Source: Macrotrachela quadricornifera
Lineage: Eukaryota > Rotifera > Eurotatoria > Philodinida > Philodinidae
Direction of reading: 5' to 3'
NCBI GenBank assembly: GCA_022393335.1
Contig: JAJEKB010021543.1
Coordinates: forward strand, 518,043 to 582,042
DNA: 64,000 nt
Under the pieces are notes generated by a model. That model made no database searches. It was given only the letters and a program-made list of their open reading frames with translations, and was not told the origin of the DNA. Both the position numbers and the translations under genes were made by a program. Shown here piece by piece: positions 29,315 through 41,859 of this stretch; the stretch's first letter is position 1, and every line of letters begins with the position of its first letter.

Positions 29315-29790
29315 TGAGCACTCTGAAAAAAATAAAGGAGGCTTTCAGAACCCTTCGAAAAGCTTCCAAATGTGTCCAAAGTTCCAAAAAAAAGATAAAA
29401 TGTTCGACAAAACCTTTAGAAAGTTCTGTGGAGTACCAAGTAGCACAACCATCTCTTACGAAATCATTTTTTAGGTTTTGTACAGCAAAAAAAGGTTCCC
29501 TGAGAAGATACGAAACCATTAGGGTTTTCTACCAAAAGTTAATGGTTTTGTACTGAATCCTCAAGGTTTTGTATTTTCTCATGGAACCTTTTTTTACTGT
29601 ACGGAACCTAAAAAAGGTTTCGTAAGAGATGGTTTTGCTACTTGGTACTTCACAGAACCTTCTAAAGGTTCTGTCGAACATTCTATCTTTTTTTTGGAAC
29701 TTTGGACACATTTGGAAGCTTTAAGAAATCTGCAAAGCTTTTCGAAGGATTCTGAAAACCTCCTTTATTTTTTTCAGAGTACTCACGACA
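29315..29790. mobile_element. Imperfect palindrome rich in GGTTTYGTA motifs
   Basis: About 475 bp, reading almost the same on both strands around a centre near 29553. The outer arms start and end with CTCTGAAAAAAATAAAGGAGG and its inverse. The interior repeats short motifs such as GAAACC, GGTTTCGTA and GGTTTTGTA. Several overlapping open frames on both strands are by-products of the symmetry, since the plus and minus frames encode nearly the same peptide. Classified as a foldback-type element. Confidence 0.65.
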
Positions 29791-30870
29791 AGCACATACA
29801 TTAGTATAGCTACTAAAAATTTTTAAAGTACCCACAACAGATAACTTGCTGGGGCTTTCTCAGTAAAGAGATACCCTAAAATCAATACTTTCTCTAGGGA
29901 TTTATGGTAAGGTATCATTCTTCGAGTTCTTGTCCTGAATAATACACTAGTCATCAAAGTTAAATGGAAAAAAAACCTAAGCCACTCTTGATTTATGTTT
30001 CAAAATGTTCATGTCTATGCCAACTTTTTTGTTACGAAAAAATTTCTGATCTCTTATTTTATTTTGAATTTCATATATGTATCTCGTCGAAATATCAACA
30101 ATTAATACATATGACAGAAAACATTTGATTAAAAGTGCAAGACCATTCCGTAAGTCAATTACCTACTTTCAATAAGCTCAGCTTGTGGTCAATGTAGACA
30201 AATGAAAGATAAAATATTCAAGGCAATATTTATTTTTCCAGACATAAATCGACCGTTTTTTTCTTTGTACTTCGTCAGAATATATAGAAACAATTGTTAT
30301 TAACGTCTTCCGTTAAAGTCAATTTATCTAGTCACAATTGGTCTTTGAGGGAGGAGGCCTTAAAAGAATAAAATTACAAATGAAATAATAAGTCAATGCC
30401 CTAATAATCGAATTCTACTGAGTATCCAAAGCTGAAAAGCATGAGAAAAAGAGGATATACAAGACTAGCATACCAACTAGTCGAGATCAACATCACGAAA
30501 GAAAATGATACGATCTAAGGAGTTATGTTTCTAATGGAAAAATAAAATTGGCTGAGGTTTCTACTAAAATGCTGCATACTCATTCATCAGCAAAGTTTTC
30601 TGATTGACAAATTTTTGCTAGCTGCTCATTTTATTTGATGACAATCAATTCAGAGGAAAATTTATAAAAATAAAGGCTTTACTTTGATAGACTTTTCATA
30701 TAGAAAAGTATAAACGTTTCATAATGAAGAAGTTTTTTGAAAACACATGTAATTATTTTATCATAACATTTTTTCTTCCGAGGTAAATAGTTTTTCAGTC
30801 GTCCTAATCGCTATTTAGTTCAAAAAACACAAAACATTTGATTCAGTTGAAAAAACCCAAAGCGCACACG

Positions 30871-32513
30871 GTTCAAAAAATGAATAATTTTTCTTGCAAT
30901 CTTTCACATGATTAGATAGAGCTCGATGACATCTAGAAGAATATATATATTTAAAAGAATCTCAAACATGTTCTTCGAGAACAAAATTTACCGAAAACTT
31001 CTAACTACAGCATGAGAAATTGAACATTATTCTATGAAGAAAACTTGGAAAGGTTTTAAATAAAACTAGTTTTTAAAACGTATTTCTTTTGTCATAGAAG
31101 CTTGAAAAGGTGATTTTTAGGGTCAGCATGTGAAATTGCATATATAAACATAGGTTTAAGATTGTTGAAATATGATGTATAATCACCAAACTGTTATATC
31201 GAAGACTCACTTCCTAAAGGAGTTGACTAGCAGATCCGGCAAACACATCAAGTATTCATGCCTTCACTATATATTGGATATTTTGTTTTTATTTTATTCA
31301 TTAGCAGGCTAAAAAACTAATTTTCCATTGAATCGAAATTTTATTTTAGCCACATCTCGGGGACAATACGGTTGTATTTCAAAATTTTGATTGTTACAGC
31401 TTCATTTTTAGGAAAAACGCATACATTATTCGCAATCCGCAGTAGCATACAAAAATATGTCAAAATCATATGCATTACCAATAAATATTTGCCAAAAAAA
31501 CTCAACTCAGGAACCGATTGTAGCGTAAATTGTGAGAGAAAATACTCGAGGAGAAGGCGGATTAGATTTAATTAGAAGATACTTATTGAGGATACATAGG
31601 GCTTTTGTATATTCTTTGTAAAACAAGATGTAAAAGGAGTGGTGAAGTATATACAGGTAGAAACTTCGTTTCCTCCCCTACCCCCACAGGCGTGACAGGT
31701 ATCCTTAGCAACACTCCCCGGCCCATTATAGACACCATAGCAGCATCCTCTGTCAAACACGTGACAGATGTCTTAGTAACGGTGCATCATTGCCGTGATA
31801 GACAACTTGACAACTTTGCATCTCCCACTGGCCATCGATCATCAGAGACATGTTAGTAACCGCCTGATTTGGATTTGGAGCAGCTTGATCGTATTTCATA
31901 TTTTAAACCGATAGAGATTGTACTAACAGCTTTCTATGCTACTGCTGATTGCGAATAATGTATGCGTTTTTCCTAAAAATGAAGTTGTAACAATCAAAAT
32001 TTTGAAATACAACCGTATTGTCCCCGAGATGTGGCTAAAATAAAATTTCGATTCAATGGAAAATTAGTTTTTTAGCCTGCTAATGAATAAAATAAAAACA
32101 AAATATCCAATATATAGTGAAGGCATGAATACTTGATGTGTTTGCCGGATCTGCTAGTCAACTCCTTTAGGAAGTGAGTCTTCGATATAACAGTTTGGTG
32201 ATTATACATCATATTTCAACAATCTTAAACCTATGTTTATATATGCAATTTCACATGCTGATCCTAAAAATCACCTTTTCAAGCTTCTATGACAAAAGAA
32301 ATACGTTTTAAAAACTAGTTTTATTTAAAACCTTTCCAAGTTTTCTTCATAGAATAATGTTCAATTTCTCATGCTGTAGTTAGAAGTTTTCGGTAAATTT
32401 TGTTCTCGAAGAACATGTTTGAGATTCTTTTAAATATATATATTCTTCTAGATGTCATCGAGCTCTATCTAATCATGTGAAAGATTGCAAGAAAAATTAT
32501 TCATTTTTCGAAC
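30871..32513. mobile_element. 1.64-kb element with 579-bp inverted repeats
   Basis: Two arms of equal length (30871-31449 and 31935-32513) are almost identical in inverted orientation, with scattered single differences. Outer tips are GTTCAAAAAATG and GTTCGAAAAATG, inner ends TTCGCAATCMGCAGTAGCATA. The 485-base spacer is partly GC-richer than the arms and has degenerate internal words such as GTGACAGGTATCCTTAGYAAC and GTGACAGATGTCTTAGTAAC. It contains an open frame (31605-31856) with no recognisable domain. High arm identity implies recent origin or gene conversion. It fits a non-autonomous DNA transposon with long terminal inverted repeats. I could not define a target-site duplication. Confidence 0.75.
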
Positions 32514-32582
32514 TACCCACACTTCAGCACGAAAATACTTTGCAACTAATTTCTCAACAAAACAAAAATCACTATTCGTTAC

Positions 32583-33237
32583 TTACATATCTTTAACGGA
32601 AAGTAACCAAAAATTTATAAAGCTGAATGATGATGGTAAGTAGCAATACATAGCATCATGGATAATAAATGCGTCGGATGCCGTTAACCAACATAGCCAT
32701 CCTCGATACAAAATCACTGAGAATATCGGATATTGCTGAAATTCCCATTTAGCAGCAATAAACATAAATTGCCAAATAAAAATATTTATAGTAAATATAT
32801 CAACGTGATACCAAAGATGAATATCATCACAGAAACGACTCCAAAACCAAGCTCCAATTATTGTATAGATTAGAGGATGGATGTAATATATAGTCTTGTT
32901 CTGACCAAACAAAAATAAAAGTGTCGAAAAAAGAATAATAATTAAAATTGATGAATACATCGCGTTATCATTATCTTCAGTGAAAAGATATTCGCATACG
33001 TCTTTGTTATCTAAGGCAATACGATGGAAGCACGAAGATAATTTTTTTATAAACAAACCTACCTTTTTCACTGTTTATCAAACATCGATAATAAATAAGT
33101 AGATCACGTGTTGTATCGATTACAATCGTTTGAAAGAAGGAACCAGTCGCTCTTGTATTTTTCAGACTGCCGTATAATGCAAATGTCATTATCATGCTTA
33201 TTGTAGTGGCTATCAACAAATGCAATCGGCTGTTCAT
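32583..33237 (-). CDS. Multi-pass membrane protein, 200 aa, unrecognised
   Basis: Exons 33237-33063 and 33010-32583, joined in phase across a 52-base GT-AG intron, give 200 residues starting MNSRLHLLIATT. An alternative ATG lies 27 bases upstream (33264). Hydrophobic segments appear at about residues 5-24, 75-95 (SSILIIILFSTLLFLFG), 100-118, 125-145 (FTINIFIWQFMFIAAKW) and 150-170, so four or five membrane spans. The layout (short N-tail, loop, cluster of helices) is loosely like the PGAP2/FRAG1 family but no diagnostic motif is visible, so no name is given. It starts about 70 bases beyond the 1.64-kb inverted-repeat element. Confidence 0.5.
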
Positions 33238-33576
33238 TGTACACACTCTTACGAAGAAAAACAAAGAGTGATATTTGAAATATTTTGTTTGTCGATCGTA
33301 ACTAAAGAGAGAAAAATAACGTTCCCCAATAATGTGCTACTTTTTTATTTCTTTTTTTTTTCAGCTCTAACTTCGTCGGCTGATTTGTCCAATTAGACAC
33401 CAATATATACGGAAGGAAAGGTGAATAGGTCAAGCAATGTAAAGAAGAATAGAATATATCGTGAGAAACATATAACGATCATAATTGAATGATAGTACGC
33501 GGATAGAGCAGATAAAGCATGGCATATTGAGCTAGTCAATGACGAATGCACTTTAATAAAAATTTAAGAGGTCGAA

Positions 33577-34199
33577 TCTCCCACGGACAAAAAAAGGTTT
33601 CTTTTTTCATTGCATTTTCCACCACTTCATACATTGTTTTGAGAAAACAAAATATACCACGAGATGCAGCGTGAAAAGCAGTACAACATACAAAGAACAA
33701 CTTATTCTGTAGTTGCAATTCTTGTTTTGAAAATAAACAAAATTGTGAAGCACTAGTTTTTGATTTTTCGAAAAAAAAAATTTTTTCGTATTTTTTTTGT
33801 AGCATCGAAAATTAGCCACAGAGAAATTTGTCTATTTTGAAAACAAAAGCAGCAACTACAAAGTAAGCTGTTCTCTGAATTGTAGAGCTTTTTACGCTGC
33901 ATCTTGTGGTGTATTTTGTTTTTGTTTAAATAAAGCGCATTAGGCGATACAGAGAAAATATAAGAAAACTAGAATGCATCATGTACAAGAAAAAAATTTT
34001 TTTTTTCGAAAAATCAAAAACTAGTACTTCACAATTTTGTTCATTTTCAAAACAAAAATTGCAACTACAGAATAGGTTGTTCTTCGTGTGTTGTACTGCT
34101 TTTCATGCTGCATCTCGTAGTATATTTTGTTTTCTTAAAACAATGTATCAAGTGGTGGAAAAATGCAATGAAAAAAAAACTTTTTTTGTCCGTGGGAGA
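33577..34199. mobile_element. Foldback element with a third internal arm copy
   Basis: Inverted arms of about 225 bp at 33577-33805 and 33978-34199, tips TCTCCCACG and CGTGGGAGA. A third, more diverged copy of the arm's middle part (CTACAAAGTAAGCTGTTC through GCTGCATCTTGTGGTGTAT) lies between them at about 33840-33935 in the orientation of the right arm. The arms carry matching open frames (FSKQELQLQNKLFFVCCTAF and its counterpart), an effect of the repeat. No transposase. Likely a non-autonomous element. Confidence 0.65.
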
Positions 34200-36075
34200 A
34201 TATACACTCGATGCTATTCGATAGAGAAAAACTGTCTCTATCGAAGTGTACCTTTAGTTTCTCTCAGAAAAGTGACTGAAATATAAAATCATCGAGATAC
34301 TACGACCCATTCAAACACAAATCAATATTAGTGGCATTACCACCGAGACGACATATAGTCGTTGACACCAAAAACTTATTTGAATTTTTGAATTTTTTCC
34401 AGTAAATGGGATCGTCTCTTATTTATCGATGTGTTGAGTCGATCGAAAAATTTAACAGAACTCGAATCTTTTTCCTTATAAAGTTATAGAAAATGCATTA
34501 TTCGTATTCACATAATGCATGAGATGATAATGATGAAATTAAGTCAGGACTAATTAAATATGAAAATATGACGAAATAATTATTGAAATATTAATTTTTA
34601 ATTAAAAATTGATTTAAATAATAATCAAAAAAGAACTAATGATTATTCTAAGATTAAATGATTGAAATTAGATTTAGGTTGTTTACAAACATGTAAAACA
34701 TTTCTTTTCAATTTTGTTATTTTTCTTATATAAGTATTCATTCTTATATTCTCTCATTTATTTAAATGGAAATTCATCTTAATAAAATAGCCATTCGAAT
34801 TATTTATTGATATAAATTTCATATTATTCTTTTTCATTTTTGTTTCTTTTGCTCATCATCATCATTATTTCGATAGAAGACAAATGAAGATTGGAATCAC
34901 GTGTGTTTTTAAGAGAGACTCCTTATGGAATATTCAAAAGTCATTAATTACTTAATCAACTTGATAAAATATCTCGTTTCAATTTAAAAAGAAGTAGTTT
35001 TCTTTAAATTTATTTTTCTAATGAGAGTATTGATAATAAATTCTTCTGTATTTTTAAATGAAAATCAAATTCTATTAATTTAAAAAACGAATAACATTCA
35101 TTCTTTGAGGAATTTTGTTATTATTCATATTTATCATCAAATCGAATCTTTTAATCTAAGCTTCTTATGTAATATTGGAAAACTTGTCGATTTCATCTAC
35201 AATTAAATTTATTACAACAATCATGAACATGAAAAAAAAAAATAAATCAAATATCAAACACGCTCGACTATATAAGTGTTTTAACGATTGTTTTGAATGA
35301 ATAAAGACGAGTTATTTATTTATATTTCATATAAGAAGAAACTTTTTTAATTGAGTTTTGATCACCTAGATTAAGAAAAGATAATGTAATATTCATTTAT
35401 ATCATGAAAGTTGGAAAAATAAACAGAGAAAAATGAGAAGTTTCTTGTGTTCAAATAAACATGAATATCGGTAGTTTTATACTTTTCCTCAAGTACATTG
35501 ATCGTAAGAAGTCAAACTTAAATTAAAATAGACATTTGAATTCAATCTAAATTTACTTGAGTTGTATCAAATGACATTAAAACAAAAGGATAAAGATCAG
35601 CTTTTTATGTTTGCAAACATTATAATAAAACACCTTTCTGAATTCTGACTAATCATAGATAAATAAATAATAAAGCATCGCAAATGAAAATAAGCAAGAA
35701 ATAATAATTAAAAAAAACAAAGCGAAAACATTTGTCCCACCTGAGAAATTTTTTTATGTATTATTGTCATCGAAATTTTTTGTTTTGTAATAACTGGTAA
35801 ATGAGGAAAATAAAAGGAAAAGAAGAAGGAAAATCTGTACATATAGAAACTTTTTTTTTCTTCTTTGACATTCGACCAAAAGGGAAGAAATATCAATAGA
35901 AAATGTTTTTCTATTGATATACATTATATACATCATTCTAGTGTATGAATATAGAAAACTAGATGATGGCATGTGACTTTGGAGTTTGTTTAAGAAGTCG
36001 AAATGATAAATAATAAGCCACTGAAGTTTTTTGAGGTTGATTATAACTATCGAAATAGTGACCTATTTTTTGGAC
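34200..36075. other. Long AT-rich intergenic region
   Basis: Very AT-rich with runs of A and T and no credible open frame. No inverted or tandem repeat recognised beyond simple-sequence tracts. Confidence 0.4.
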
Positions 36076-37123
36076 TTACCTAAATTCAAGCCGATTTGCT
36101 TTAATAAAATCACCTTTGATGAAAGTAGCATCTAAATTAAGTAATTGAACAATATTAAGATATGTACCCATTTATATGTTGAATACCAACGTTCTCTTAA
36201 TGGTGGTACTGTGGCAAAATTAGAGAGAAGTTTTACCGGTTCGTTTCTTACCTTTTGCTTGGTCAGACGTTGCCCGTACAATAGCTAATTGTAGATGAGC
36301 AGCTATTCGTAACGAGCGAGTTTTTGCTGGATCTCTTTTTTTTCAGATAATCATATTTATCATTAAGATGTGGTTTCAAATGGATATTTACGAAGCAGAC
36401 ATCGCCTATTTTTGGACAAATGGATCGAAGACCATATGTTTTCATGATTTAAATATTAGCATCAGAACATAATCAAATAAATGATAATAGCGAAAGAACC
36501 ATACCATCGACAATGTTATCAGTGAGAAAGAAAAGAAGATATATCTAGAATAGAACGTGTCGGTAAAAAAAGATTATCTATTTTTTTCATTTTTCTTCTT
36601 GTCCTTGTTATATGAATCAAAATATTTTAGCACATGTATACGGCTGGTGCACGGAGCAAATGCAGTAATGCATAATCATGAATTGATTCGGTGGCGACAT
36701 TAACGATTGCATACATGAATTTAAAAGATTCAAATTTTTCTATATTGACAAACGTAAAAATTGTGAGTTGATTTAATATACGAGTAGAAGAGAAGGAAAT
36801 AGAAAGCCCAATTGGATGTGGTTTTCTCTCTATTATCTTAGTAAACGATAGACATATTGATGAGTCTCACCTGTTACATCTTGCCAAATAGAATTGCTAA
36901 TTACAGGAACACCATATCGAATTTGACGAAATCTTGGAAGATTTTTCCAAAAAGGTGTACTGTTGTTATTCTTATTTTTATTTAACGGTGAACTGTAAGA
37001 AGTTTTTCCATAAGTCGCTTTCTTCTTTATGTTCGATGACAATAACTGCTTGTTCTTTTCCTTTGGCAATGACGACAAATTATTAATGATTGTATTCTTA
37101 TCTTGTTGCTGAAGTTCAAACAT
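36076..37123 (-). CDS. Uncertain multi-exon gene, unknown product
   Basis: A Lys/Asn-rich N-terminal exon begins with ATG at 37123 (MFELQQQDKNTII) and ends with a Pro/aromatic segment (TPFWKNLPRFRQIRYGVPV). A strong donor (GTGAGA) lies at about 36871, within the frame that otherwise stops at 36833. Further exon-like pieces follow: after an acceptor near 36404 (GDVCFVNIHLKPHLNDKYDY), then across an eight-A run with a frame shift (TRSLRIAAHLQLAIVRATSD), then after a 43-base intron (VPPLRERWYSTYKW), then to about 36080. Phases agree except at the A run, so this is either a decaying gene or a sequence-length error. Family not recognised. Confidence 0.35.
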
Positions 37124-38981
37124 GTTCGAACAATTGAGTAAGAAAATGACCAGGAGCGATTTAAAGAATTTGAATATAAAACGATCGAAGATTCAACTTC
37201 TGCACACACATCTAACGAAGAAAATGTTTAGATACACGTGCTAGACATCATTATTCGATGTCATGATAATAGTCTTTTAGAGACATCGTCTTCTTTTCAA
37301 AAGAGCAATTGATGAGCTTACGCACGTTTATATATTTATGTCCCTTTGCACTCATCACACGAACATATAGATATAAATACGTACTCGCACGCACCATGTT
37401 CATCATGCTCATTTAATTTCGGATAGATTCATAATTGTAAACGAATATTTTATTTTTCTCTGTTGATGCTGATGTCAATAAGAAAGACATTTATTTAATC
37501 AAATATTGATCGATATAATCAAAATGATTCTTGAGTACTTGATAGACGAAGGAAACGCCTGATTGTATCAAATTAGTTTTATTTCAAGACACTGTTTATA
37601 CCATTTTGACATAGTTTTCCTTCAAATGTAATTTGAGTTTGAAATATCTTTAAAAGACTTATTCTATTTCAATTTTTGTTTTTATCAAGCCGAGAGACTT
37701 TTTATTCATTCGACAGTCTTATTTTATATTAGATGAATATATCCGTCCATGTTCATGACCTTATTGCATCTCTTTTATTTTTAGATATATGTAAGTCATT
37801 AACTTTAACTGATTATTGTTGAATTAATTTTTATTCAATTAAAGATTATATTTATCATACTTGTTATTATTTAGCTTCTTTTAACCAAAATTCCAAATTT
37901 TTTTCACTTGTCATATCAGTGTGGCAAGAACAAATTTGTTTATTCGAATGTATGTATAGTTGATTCATTTTTTAAAAATAGAAACGAAGTGCATCATAAC
38001 TATTTTGTCACCCTTCTGTTAGAGAATAAAAATAATATCAGTACATGGTGCATCTATAGAATAGAATATAAAAATGAATTTCCCAATCTAGCCTAATACA
38101 GCCAAAGCCAAGATGAAAGTATACCATTTGTTTTCATATATGGTGTCTATATAAATAAATTTCATAACTGGACATGACGATAAATCAAATTGTTTTGATG
38201 CACTCACAAAGCGTGTTCAAAATATATGGCATATTTCCAATTGATCAGAATGGAAAGAATGTATATTCTTTTTAGATGAATGTTTGTTGTATGTGGAGTA
38301 TGATGTAGTATAATAAATTTTGAATTTCCTGAAAATAGGAATTTATTATGGCCTACCCATTACTATACGAGAAACTGCCATAAATATTATCTTTAAAATT
38401 TTTCCGTATTCTTGGACTCTAATAAACTAGATGAAAACGATGATAAATAACTGATATCCAGTTATAGTTTGTAGATGGATGATAGTAAATATTTGATATC
38501 TGTTTGTTTACTCAGTATAAATATAAATGGTAGAGTTTTGACGATTCAATAGAAATTTGTTTTTAGCTAAGTTGTAGAGGACAGTTAGTACGATGCTATC
38601 AGCTCAATGTATCTCATTATTTTTGATTAGTAAGATTCTGAAAATTAGTAATAATTTGATATTTATCATTTCTTGAAGAATTAAAATCTAAAATTTCATT
38701 AATAAATCGCAAAACAAATCTCATACGTTCTACCAATATTAACTGAATTTTAATTTATCCTTAAAAATTTAATAAAATTTTAATTTAAATATAAAATCAA
38801 TAATAATAATAGTTTATCTGAATATAATCGTATGAATAAACTAAATTAAGATTTTGAAAAGTCAATGAAACAGAACAATCCATTTTCAATATAAAATATA
38901 CTAATTATTCCATTGATTTGTTATAAAATACAAAACAAAAAAGAAAAAATATTTTTGTCAAACAAAAAAATTTTTTAGTTT
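37124..38981. other. Intergenic region
   Basis: AT-rich 1.9 kb. A 62-codon plus-strand frame at 37908-38096 is the only notable one and has no neighbours or domain. No repeat recognised. Confidence 0.35.
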
Positions 38982-40160
38982 TTAAATATCTTGTGGAATT
39001 GGTGCTGTTAAAATTGTATGTGTTATTGTTCCTCTTGGTTTTAAACTAATTCTATCAGTTATACGATCATTATTTGTTTTTAAATTGAAACTTTTTGTAA
39101 ATCGTTTTGGTAAAATAAGTTTATACATTTCCATACGAAATTGTTGAGACATTAAACAATACATAATAAATGTTATAAATGATGAACCAATTGATGTTAT
39201 ATCCCATATATCACCCAAATGTGAATATAATGAAAAGAAATCTTTATTAATTCCACTAGCAATAAAAAGAAGACCTTGAGGAAGTTCAACAAGTACTGTA
39301 AATAATGTTATGAATACAAGCATTGTTGTTGTTCGTAATTCACGTTTTAAATTTGATGTTGATGATACAGATGAATAACGACGACGAAGACGTTCACGTA
39401 ATTGACGTGCATGATGAATACTTAATATTAATAATATACTGAATACAATTAAGATAAAAACAGGTAGAATTTTAAAACATAACGCCAATATAACAAAAGA
39501 GGTTTTTTCTAATCGTTCACCTGTTACTGGACTAAACCAATAAACTGTTGCGGTAGAATTTTTACAATATACATGAGGATAAAACTCAGAAGCAGGTTTA
39601 ATAACAACACTCCATGATAAATAATTGGGTATCATTAATAAACATGTGGAAACAGTAACAATCCAAACAAGAATTATCACACGAGTTGAATTCACAATTA
39701 CTCGTTTAGGTTTGGATATTATTGTATATCGAATCTACATAATTCACATATATATATATGTATGTGTGTATATAATTATTTTTTATTCAATTATACTTAC
39801 AATAGCTAGAAGGCAGGTTAACCATAATGCAATGGAATGTGCTGTTAAACCAATATTTGAATGAAATATAGCAAAACGTGGCCAAAATATAGATTGACCA
39901 ACAAATGGATTTGGTTCATGAATAATATAGAAATATAATGAATAAATATTATATGATATTAATACAATTGTATCAAAAAATGCTACATGTTGTAAAATTA
40001 AATTAGTTGGTGTTCGAAAATTTTTTCTATTAAGTATAACAATTGTTACAATACTTGTCAATATACCAAATATTGTTAATGGAAAAACAATTCTTCCATG
40101 AATTTGTGCATAATTTTCACTAAATTGTTGTAAAACTTTTTCAGATAAATTTGAAAACAT
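38982..40160 (-). CDS. Rhodopsin-family neuropeptide receptor (myosuppressin/DMSR-like)
   Basis: Exons 40160-39801 and 39734-38982, phase 0, give 370 residues. Seven membrane segments can be placed: TM1 IVFPLTIFGILTSIVTIVIL, TM2 with LQHVAFFDTIVLISYNIY, TM3 ending LTCLLAIIRY (Arg122 at the DRY position), TM4 VIILVWIVTVSTCLLMI, TM5 FKILPVFILIVFSILLIL, TM6 TTMLVFITLFTVLVELPQG and TM7 FITFIMYCLMSQQFR. The ELPQG after TM6 and YCLMSQQFR at the end of TM7 are typical of the myosuppressin/sex-peptide/FMRFamide-type receptors (DMSR). The usual NPxxY is altered. Peptide ligand inferred, coupling unknown. A Ser/Thr-rich and Arg-rich third cytoplasmic loop (RERLRRRYSSVSSTSNLKRE) is present. An acceptor-like TTTTTTTAG lies about 38 bases before the ATG. 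Confidence 0.9.
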
Positions 40161-41855
40161 TTTTTTCTCAATTATTTTTTTTATTGGTCATCTAAAAAAA
40201 GAAAAGATATGAATACAATAGAATTTTAACAACTTTATCATTTGGGTCTAACAATTAACATTATTAGAGTGTGCTCACAATTCCTTTTTTTTTCATGAAA
40301 AGAACAGGAAAAGAACATTTTTATTAAGTATAGAATACTATCGAATAGTTCGCGTTCTATTGCTATACTCAGTGATTTGATCATTCTTTATATATTTTCT
40401 CATTGAAACTTGCCTTCTTTTTTTTTCTTTTGTTTTCTAAGTGCGTTGGTATATATTCTATATTTCTAGTGATAAGGTTAATTCTCTCTGTATATTATAA
40501 GAAGAACTGTCAATCATGACATTTATTATAAAACGATGTTTTATTGGTCAATATACACGTTCGGTATTAGAATAATCAAGGGAAAACAATTATTTTCTTA
40601 TGAGAATAGGAATGTTATACTCATCTATACACATACAAGAAATATGATATAAAAATTGATTTTCTCATTATGAGTTAGCTTACAGATTACATGAGATATC
40701 TTTGAATAAGATTGTGAAAATGCTTTTTCCTATAGGCGATCAGTCACGTATCGGATTCCTCAGACAACAAAAATGAAAGTACGGAAATAAAAAAATCTCG
40801 ACATTTTTTTTTTTTCTAGGTGGATATCTTAAAGATAAGATAAAATAACTTTTAGTCTTTACTTTTCTTTTCATTTGTTTCTAAGAAAAGAAAATTATAT
40901 ATTCTTTTCTATCAATTATAACAAGACATGAATCTCTTTCATTATCATTAATAATACTTTGAAAATAATTCTTCCGAAAAATAACAAATTACTAATAAAA
41001 AAGATAATTTAATATTTTTTTGTTGGATGAAAGTAAACTGAATGATTCTATACTTTGAAATTAGTCGGAATGATATATTCTAATATTTTTCTCTATAATC
41101 AATTTAGAATCTAACAAAAAAATATTTTATTAGTTCTTATTTTATTTGACCTTGCATATTTAGTTACAAGTTCTTTTATAAAATCAATGTGCGGATTATT
41201 TTATTTTATTCAAACAAAATATTTAAAGAAAAAAATACTGTACAAGTATAAATTAAAGTAATCGAATCATTGTAATTAATAATATATTGAAGAATATGAT
41301 CTAAATCAATTAAAGTACTACAAATTAAAATATTTTTTTTTGCTTAGGTGAAATAACTAGTTATTTATTCTTTTCACACCATTGAGAGAAATTTTAGCTA
41401 AAGACTGTGTCCTATTTTAAGAATAGCACGTCTATTGACTTTATTTTCTTTCTGAAACGATTATATTTCTAATAGTAGAATAAAATTATATATAAAAAAA
41501 CAAATTCTGAAGGAAATAAGATATGACATGACTTAGCGATAAGCTAGAACATATCATTGGACTGGTAACAATTTTTAAAGTCTCTAGAGTATAATCTTAC
41601 AAAAAAAACATTAATTCGTCAGAGACATATAATTAAACAATTCATTTTATTCCATTATAATTAGCATATATATATATATATATATGAACATATTTCCGAT
41701 GAGTTTGTTTTTCTATAAAACTATTCTCTAGAGACTATTGAATTTGTCAACAATTCGTTCTTATATCATAGGTCATTTCTAGCAAAATTAATTTTTTATA
41801 TTTTATTAATAGAAATAGAATTATTTGAGAGAGAGATCATAAAATTAAAATATTT
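40161..41855. other. Intergenic, duplicated further right
   Basis: AT-rich, no gene. Most of 40.5-41.4 kb returns as a diverged direct copy at about 46.8-47.45 kb (shared words GTATAAAAATTGATTTTC-like, TTTGAATAAGATTG, AAATCTCGACWTTTTT). It is therefore the 3' flank of a duplicated TBC1D19 unit. An (AT)n run lies at about 41667-41686. Confidence 0.6.
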
Positions 41856-41859
41856 TATT

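Noticed and set aside
29256..29711. Four overlapping frames on both strands
   Set aside because: They encode nearly the same peptides because the locus is a palindrome; no domain and no splice context.
31605..31856. 83-codon frame in the spacer of the long inverted-repeat element
   Set aside because: No domain, an opposing frame is also open, and the length is expected in a locally GC-richer segment.
33536..34286. Two matching 89-101-codon frames in opposite directions
   Set aside because: They are the two arms of a foldback element, not a gene pair.
35708..35972. Minus-strand frames rich in Phe and Ser
   Set aside because: Low-complexity translation of AT-rich sequence without splice partners.
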